Source of the DNA: a virus
Virus record (IMG/VR): IMGVR_UViG_3300036944_000917
Location: 1-23,755 of that record
Strand: one strand, 5' to 3'
Length of the DNA stretch: 23,755 nt
Position numbers and translations under genes: made by a program. Under the pieces are notes generated by a model, which was given only the letters and a program-made list of their open reading frames with translations, did no database searches and was not told the DNA's origin. Positions 19,850 to 23,755 of the stretch are shown one piece after another. Every line of letters begins with the position of its first letter. Within the stretch, counting starts at the first letter, position 1.

Positions 19850-22399
19850 TTACTTCCTCCTCTTTTTCTGCTTCTCCAGTTCCTGTGACGAGAACTCCGC
19901 GGTTGTCTTTCCGACTTCCTTGCCGTCAATCACTACAGGGACCTCTATTACGTATCTGTCACCAGTGCCTTCTTCTGCTCTAGCCTTGGTCTCTTCGTTG
20001 AGTCTTGTGGATGTTCCGCTTGTAACGACTGCACCCATCTTCCCAGCTTCCGCATTCACGGTGTATTCCATCTCGGATGTAAGATCTTCAAGTTCGTGGT
20101 CTACATCTTTCTGCAGATCTGGCATCGCCTTTTCAAATCCTCTGCTGATTCCTGGCGGGAGGAATCTACCTACTTCTTCATCCATTACTTTAGACGGGGA
20201 GTTGATTCCGAAAATACCCTTGATTCCACTGAGGATTGCTCCACCGAATCCCTTGATTTTTCCGAGGACCCAGTCTTTAGCGCTATTGATACCGTTCCAG
20301 ATACCGATGACAAGATTCTTACCGATTCCTAAGACTCCGTTTCCGGATAAGACTCCCTTGAACCAGTTTATGATATTGGTTCCGAACCCTCTGACCCACT
20401 GGAACATCGAAGTGGCCATGCTCTTGATTCCATCACCCATACGAGTAATGAGGCCTTTACCTACGCTGAGCATATTAGCCAGGGTAAACACGTTTATGAT
20501 TGCAGTGATGATCTGTCCGGCATTTGCAAGGATAGTAGGTATCGCGTTTATGAGACCTTTTCCGATCTCTACGAGCATCTTTATACCGGCTTCTAAAAGC
20601 TTCGGAAATTGCCTGTAGATCGCATCGGAGAACTCATTGATGATTCGTGGTACTTCTTCTATGAGCTTCGGCAGGTTTTCGATGATTCCGTCTATGAGAG
20701 CAAAGATGATCTCTATGCCTGCATCTACAAGCATATCTATGTTATCAATCAGGTTATCAACGATCAGGATCACCAGGTCTATGGCCATAGTGATCAGATC
20801 TGGCAGCATCTCAGTGATACCCTCAAGCAATCCTAAGAGGATATCCATACCACCCTGGATGATCATCGGCAGATTCTCCATCAGTCCATCCGCTAAAGTC
20901 TTTATGAGACTCATGGCCATGGTGATGATCTGCGGTAGATTCTCAAGGATTCCGTCAATCAGTGCCTGTATCGCTTTAAACCCTGCATCCAGGATAAGAG
21001 GGAAGGCTGAGACTATACCAGTGGCCAGACTCATCACGATATCGATTCCCATAACGATCAGGTCAGGGATTCGCTCCACGATGGCCATACCGATGTTGGA
21101 CATCATCGTGCCGACTGCTTCCATTATCATCGGTAAGCTGTCTATAAAGCCATTGAGCATCTCTTCAACGATGACCATGGCCTCTTCTGCGAGCTTCTCG
21201 AAGCCTCCGGATGCCTCTTCCACATCAAAGCCCATATCCTGGGCTGTCATGCCGATGGCTTCCATGTCAGCAATCATCTTGTCTTTTCCGGAGAAGGCTT
21301 CTGTCAGTCGGTTGATGTATTCCGTGCCTTTTTCCGCAAGCTCCTTGAGTGGGGTTTCACCTGACTGGAAGATTGTGATCTGCAGTGTTTCAAATGAGCC
21401 GCTCAGCTCTTCCAGTGCGCCCTGCAGATTGTTAAGCATGGTATTGGCCATGTCCTTTGCAGCGCCGTCAGAATTGATCAGAGAGCCTGTCAGGGCATCC
21501 AGTTTATCAGGGCCCGCCTCGATGAGTGCAAGCATACCCGATAGAGATTCCTGACCGAATAGAGTTACAAGTGCATTATTCTTCTGCTCCTGGGTGAGAC
21601 CTGCTGTCTTGTCCTGGAGCATTGCGATCGTATCAGCCAGCGGCAGCATATTGCCGTCTGCATCGTAGAAACTCAGGCTTAACTCATCCATGGTCTCTTT
21701 CATGATCTTGGTAGGTTTAGCCAGTCTTGATAAAGCACCTCTCAGTGCTGTACCGGCCTGTCCACCCTTGACACCTGCATCGGACATAATACCGATGGAT
21801 GCTGCGGTCTCTTCCAGGGATAATCCCATAGCTTTAGCTACAGGCGCAACATACTTCATTGCCTCTCCCATGTCGAGTGCTTCTGCATTTGTGTCAGCGG
21901 CTGCTCTTGCGAATACATTGGCCACATGCCCCGCTTCAGTAGCTTCAAGCCCGAAAGCGTTCAAAGCACTTGCAGCGATTTCAGATGCATTGGCAACGTC
22001 TCCTCCGGATACAGCTGCAAGGTCTAATAGACCAGGCATAGCCGACATGATATCATTCACAGAGAAACCTGCGGATGCAAGATTCTCCATGCCAGCGGCT
22101 GCCTCTGATGCGCTGAATGCTGTTTCTGCTCCTAGATCGATAGCAAGCTGATTGAGTCTTTTGAGTTCGTCTCCTGTGGCGCCTGCGATAGCCTGCACTC
22201 TTGACATCTGGGCCGAGAATTCACTGCCTGCTTTTATCGCAGAGACCCCGAAGGCGGTTAATGCGGCTGTAGTTACGGCTGTAGCCACTCCGATTCCTTT
22301 AAGTGCGGTTGTACCTATGCTGTTGAGTTTACTTAGACCTTTCCGGACACCGGAATCATCAAGCTTGGTATCAAAGAGTAAAGAGCCGTCTGCTGCCAT
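19850..22399 (-). CDS. Tail tape measure protein
   Basis: An 849-aa protein starting MAADGSLLFDTKLDDSGVRKGL. Residues about 65-290 are a TP901-type tape measure domain (SAQMSRVQAIAGATGDELKRLNQLA, TAFSASEAAAGMENLASAGFS, LSRLAKPTKIMKE). Residues about 422-641 consist of ten 22-residue repeats of the LPxIIxxxxxIIxxLxDGIIEN type, hydrophobic and probably membrane-active or tube-lining. The C-terminus is helical and charged (EELSQEKQ-like end). The start at 22399 has AGGTGAG. Tail length is set by this protein, inside the tail tube, and it is ejected with DNA. Gene order (chaperones, tape measure, Dit, Tal) is typical siphovirus. Confidence 0.92.
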   Translation of the reverse strand: MAADGSLLFDTKLDDSGVRKGLSKLNSIGTTALKGIGVATAVTTAALTAFGVSAIKAGSEFSAQMSRVQAIAGATGDELKRLNQLAIDLGAETAFSASEAAAGMENLASAGFSVNDIMSAMPGLLDLAAVSGGDVANASEIAASALNAFGLEATEAGHVANVFARAAADTNAEALDMGEAMKYVAPVAKAMGLSLEETAASIGIMSDAGVKGGQAGTALRGALSRLAKPTKIMKETMDELSLSFYDADGNMLPLADTIAMLQDKTAGLTQEQKNNALVTLFGQESLSGMLALIEAGPDKLDALTGSLINSDGAAKDMANTMLNNLQGALEELSGSFETLQITIFQSGETPLKELAEKGTEYINRLTEAFSGKDKMIADMEAIGMTAQDMGFDVEEASGGFEKLAEEAMVIVEEMLNGFIDSLPMIMEAVGTMMSNIGMAIVERIPDLIVMGIDIVMSLATGIVSAFPLILDAGFKAIQALIDGILENLPQIITMAMSLIKTLADGLMENLPMIIQGGMDILLGLLEGITEMLPDLITMAIDLVILIVDNLIDNIDMLVDAGIEIIFALIDGIIENLPKLIEEVPRIINEFSDAIYRQFPKLLEAGIKMLVEIGKGLINAIPTILANAGQIITAIINVFTLANMLSVGKGLITRMGDGIKSMATSMFQWVRGFGTNIINWFKGVLSGNGVLGIGKNLVIGIWNGINSAKDWVLGKIKGFGGAILSGIKGIFGINSPSKVMDEEVGRFLPPGISRGFEKAMPDLQKDVDHELEDLTSEMEYTVNAEAGKMGAVVTSGTSTRLNEETKARAEEGTGDRYVIEVPVVIDGKEVGKTTAEFSSQELEKQKKRRK
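20477..21136 (-). repeat. Ten 66-bp (22-aa) repeats in the tape measure gene
   Basis: The encoded units start at residues 425, 447, 469, 491, 513, 535, 557, 579, 601 and 623 in the numbering from the longer start at 22408 (three less from 22399). Each begins with L/F/I-P or a variant and contains a hydrophobic helix and often DGIIEN. DNA units are diverged. Confidence 0.75.
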
Positions 22400-22454
22400 A
22401 TATCTCACCTGCCTTTATAGGTTGTGTGAGGATACTGGCTCAGAGGCTCTCATC

Positions 22455-22604
22455 CTAATCTATCTTTATTTCGACTTCTTCCTTGCAGTTCTTGCACTTC
22501 AGGTACACCCGCTCGGATTTAGCCATCTGTGGATTGTATTTGAGTAAGTTCTTCCCGCAATGGGGACAAACATACCACTTCTTTTCTTCTTTTCTTTCTG
22601 CCAT
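22455..22604 (-). CDS. Com-like small zinc-ribbon protein, 49 aa
   Basis: Read directly from the minus strand: ATG at 22604, stop TAG at 22455. The protein has YVCPHCGKNLLKYNP and VYLKCKNCKEEVEIKI, i.e. CxxC-N21-CxxC, the form of Com/cysteine-rich zinc-ribbon proteins. In phage Mu, Com is a translational activator of mom; here no modification gene is adjacent, so the role is open. It is in the gap between Gp15 and the tape measure gene; an AGGAGTTCGC site lies before the start. Confidence 0.7.
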   Translation of the reverse strand: MAERKEEKKWYVCPHCGKNLLKYNPQMAKSERVYLKCKNCKEEVEIKID

Positions 22605-22612
22605 GCGAACTC

Positions 22613-23197
22613 CTAGAAGCCGAGCATTTCAGCGAATTCAGATTCCTTCTCTTCTTCGGTTCTGTTGTCAGGCAGGGCATATAGAAGTTTCATTTTTCTG
22701 TAGAATTTCTGTTCCGACTTCGGCATGTCCGATGTGATCACTGTAGATCTGTAGCTCATAATCTTACTTATCTTGCAGCTGTCACTTAGACTCCTGAAAA
22801 GTGCTCTGAATTTCCACCAGTGGAGATCATCCTCCGCAAGATCTATACCGTACTGCTCGATAAAAGCAGCATAGATATAATCGTCATCTTGATCGTACGA
22901 AAAAATCGCTCCTCCGGTGTTACCAGATTCACCGTCAGACTTATTATTCTCCTTCTCTTCTTCTTTGCCTGCCCTGTAGAACCAGAGTGCCTGTCTCAGG
23001 GCTTCTTTTTTAAGCTCATCTGGCACAGGCTCCGGATAGTATAGATTCAGGGTTTCAGCCACCTTGTGTTCCACTTCAAGATCTCTGTCCTGCCATAACA
23101 TGTGGAATAAGATGGATACCCTGAAATCCGTATTGATTTCGAACTCTTCATCGCCCAGCATCACCGTTTCCGGCAATGCATCAATGATTATGCTCAT
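22613..23197 (-). CDS. Gp15-family tail assembly protein, 194 aa
   Basis: The sequence fits the bacteriophage Gp15 family: SIIIDALPETVMLGDEEFEINTDFRVSILF at the start, YYPEPVPDELKKEALRQALWFYRAGKEEE, an acidic loop, then YIYAAFIEQYGIDLAEDDLHWWKFRALFRSL and a basic end. Gp15 proteins are encoded between tail tube and tape measure and probably act with the smaller chaperone in wrapping the tape measure protein during tail assembly. The start overlaps the previous gene by 4 bp. Confidence 0.85.
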   Translation of the reverse strand: MSIIIDALPETVMLGDEEFEINTDFRVSILFHMLWQDRDLEVEHKVAETLNLYYPEPVPDELKKEALRQALWFYRAGKEEEKENNKSDGESGNTGGAIFSYDQDDDYIYAAFIEQYGIDLAEDDLHWWKFRALFRSLSDSCKISKIMSYRSTVITSDMPKSEQKFYRKMKLLYALPDNRTEEEKESEFAEMLGF

Positions 23198-23631
23198 GCC
23201 TTTTTCTTTTTCGTTGCCGCTCGTTTCTGAGCCCTATTTGAGTACTGGGAAGACCTTTCTGCCATCATGTCTGCATTTGCCTGTTTAACTTTCGAGACAA
23301 CATGATCTAAGACATCCATAGCGTCATAGTAATCTTTCCTTCTACCCTCGAAAATCTTGTCTACCGCGCCTTCGCCGAGCATTTTATCAATTGCCTCCAG
23401 AGTGAAGATTCCGGCCTGGTTAATCACATCCAGTGACTTCCTTGCCTTTTCTTCCGCTGTACCTGTGATAGGGATTTTCTTTAGTTCTGCGGCCTTAGAA
23501 ACTGCCTCCGAACCAACATCAAGAAGGGCATCAATAGCGCCTTCTTGAGCTAGATCTATTACGAATTCCTTGTCTGCAATCAGCAGTTTAAGCTCTCTCG
23601 ATTTAAATTGAAATCCTGTGTTGTTATTCAT
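23194..23631 (-). CDS. Tail assembly chaperone-like protein, 145 aa
   Basis: An alpha-rich protein beginning MNNNTGFQFKSRELKLLIADKEFVIDL, with long helices (ALLDVGSEAVSKAAELKKI, VINQAGIFTLEAIDKML, YYDAMDVLDHVVSKVKQANADMM) and a basic tail ending TKKKKA. This layout, just after the major tail gene and just before Gp15, matches phage tail assembly chaperones. I see no sure frameshift site between this gene and Gp15; the two overlap by 4 bp in an ATGA junction instead. A TAGGAGG site precedes the start. Confidence 0.75.
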   Translation of the reverse strand: MNNNTGFQFKSRELKLLIADKEFVIDLAQEGAIDALLDVGSEAVSKAAELKKIPITGTAEEKARKSLDVINQAGIFTLEAIDKMLGEGAVDKIFEGRRKDYYDAMDVLDHVVSKVKQANADMMAERSSQYSNRAQKRAATKKKKA

Positions 23632-23656
23632 GGGATTCTATCCTCCTAAGTAATTA

Positions 23657-23755
23657 TTAGCCTACAGGTGGTACGAAAGTACAGTCGGAAACGAATTCGT
23701 CTGTGGATGTGGCTGTTCCGACCACTCTGGTTCCTGCAACGGCTTTCAGTGTGCC
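23657..23755 (-). CDS. C-terminus of the major tail protein, partial
   Basis: Only 32 codons lie in the window: reading inwards, GTLKAVAGTRVVGTATSTDEFVSDCTFVPPVG then TAA. The text is Gly/Thr/Val-rich, as in the Ig-like or end segment of tail tube proteins. It precedes the tail chaperone gene, the usual place of the major tail tube gene. Identity is inferred mainly from order. Confidence 0.55.
   Translation of the reverse strand, partial: GTLKAVAGTRVVGTATSTDEFVSDCTFVPPVG

Noticed and set aside
19849-19929. N-terminal extension of Dit into the tape measure gene
   Set aside because: The added residues are basic and unlike Dit; ATG 19848 with GGAGGAAG is the standard start.
20477-21136. CRISPR-like or satellite repeat array
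   Set aside because: The periodicity is a protein-level 22-residue repeat inside the tape measure protein; DNA units are diverged and have no spacers.
23194-23200. Programmed frameshift between tail chaperone and Gp15
   Set aside because: The genes overlap by a simple ATGA junction and each has its own family and start; the A-rich tail codes for lysines but no clear slippery heptamer with a downstream structure was found.

Overview
This window is phage DNA from a temperate, siphovirus-like phage of a low-to-mid G+C Gram-positive host. Bacillota, probably Clostridia, is my inference from strong AGGAGG-type ribosome sites, the families present and a tRNA-Ser-like attachment core. No host genes are visible. 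All lytic genes lie on the minus strand; only the lysogeny pair (LexA-like repressor and tyrosine integrase, about 7.5-9.3 kb) is on the plus strand.

Layout from left to right. 1-5.3 kb: replication and recombination block (SF2 helicase cut by the window edge, DUF669-like ssDNA-binding protein, Sak4-like ATPase, RecF/SbcC-like ATPase, small proteins). 5.3-7.1 kb: very small early genes, including two Myb/SANT-like proteins, two tiny membrane peptides and an excisionase-like protein. 7.1-8.15 kb: genetic switch with a Cro-like gene, four related 18-bp operators, divergent promoters and a self-cleaving type repressor. 8.16-9.32 kb: integrase. 9.32-9.59 kb: an apparently intact attP whose core equals the 3' end of a tRNA-Ser, flanked by repeats exactly 200 bp apart. 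9.59-11.6 kb: zinc-ribbon membrane protein, amidase endolysin and two holin-like genes. 11.6-15.5 kb: XkdX-like protein, a small tail-associated protein and a complete diversity-generating retroelement (DGR). 15.5-23.75 kb: tail module (DUF859-like structural protein, Tal-like protein, Dit, tape measure, Com-like zinc ribbon, Gp15 family, tail assembly chaperone, end of the major tail protein).

The most notable system is the DGR at 12036-15474. A 639-aa BppU-like baseplate/receptor-binding protein ends in a 119-bp variable repeat. A 119-bp template repeat lies 74 bp beyond its stop codon, followed by a DGR-type reverse transcriptase. Template and variable repeats differ at 13 positions, and 12 of them are adenines of the template on the coding strand. 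They change eight codons (seven Asn, one Ile), all near the C-terminus of the receptor-binding protein. Two GC-rich hairpins follow the variable repeat. No accessory variability (avd) gene is visible.

Because lysis genes run straight into the attP/integrase region with no host DNA, the window reads as an unintegrated (circular or virome) form of the phage genome rather than an integrated prophage end. The host and the phage's integrated boundaries cannot be determined from this window.
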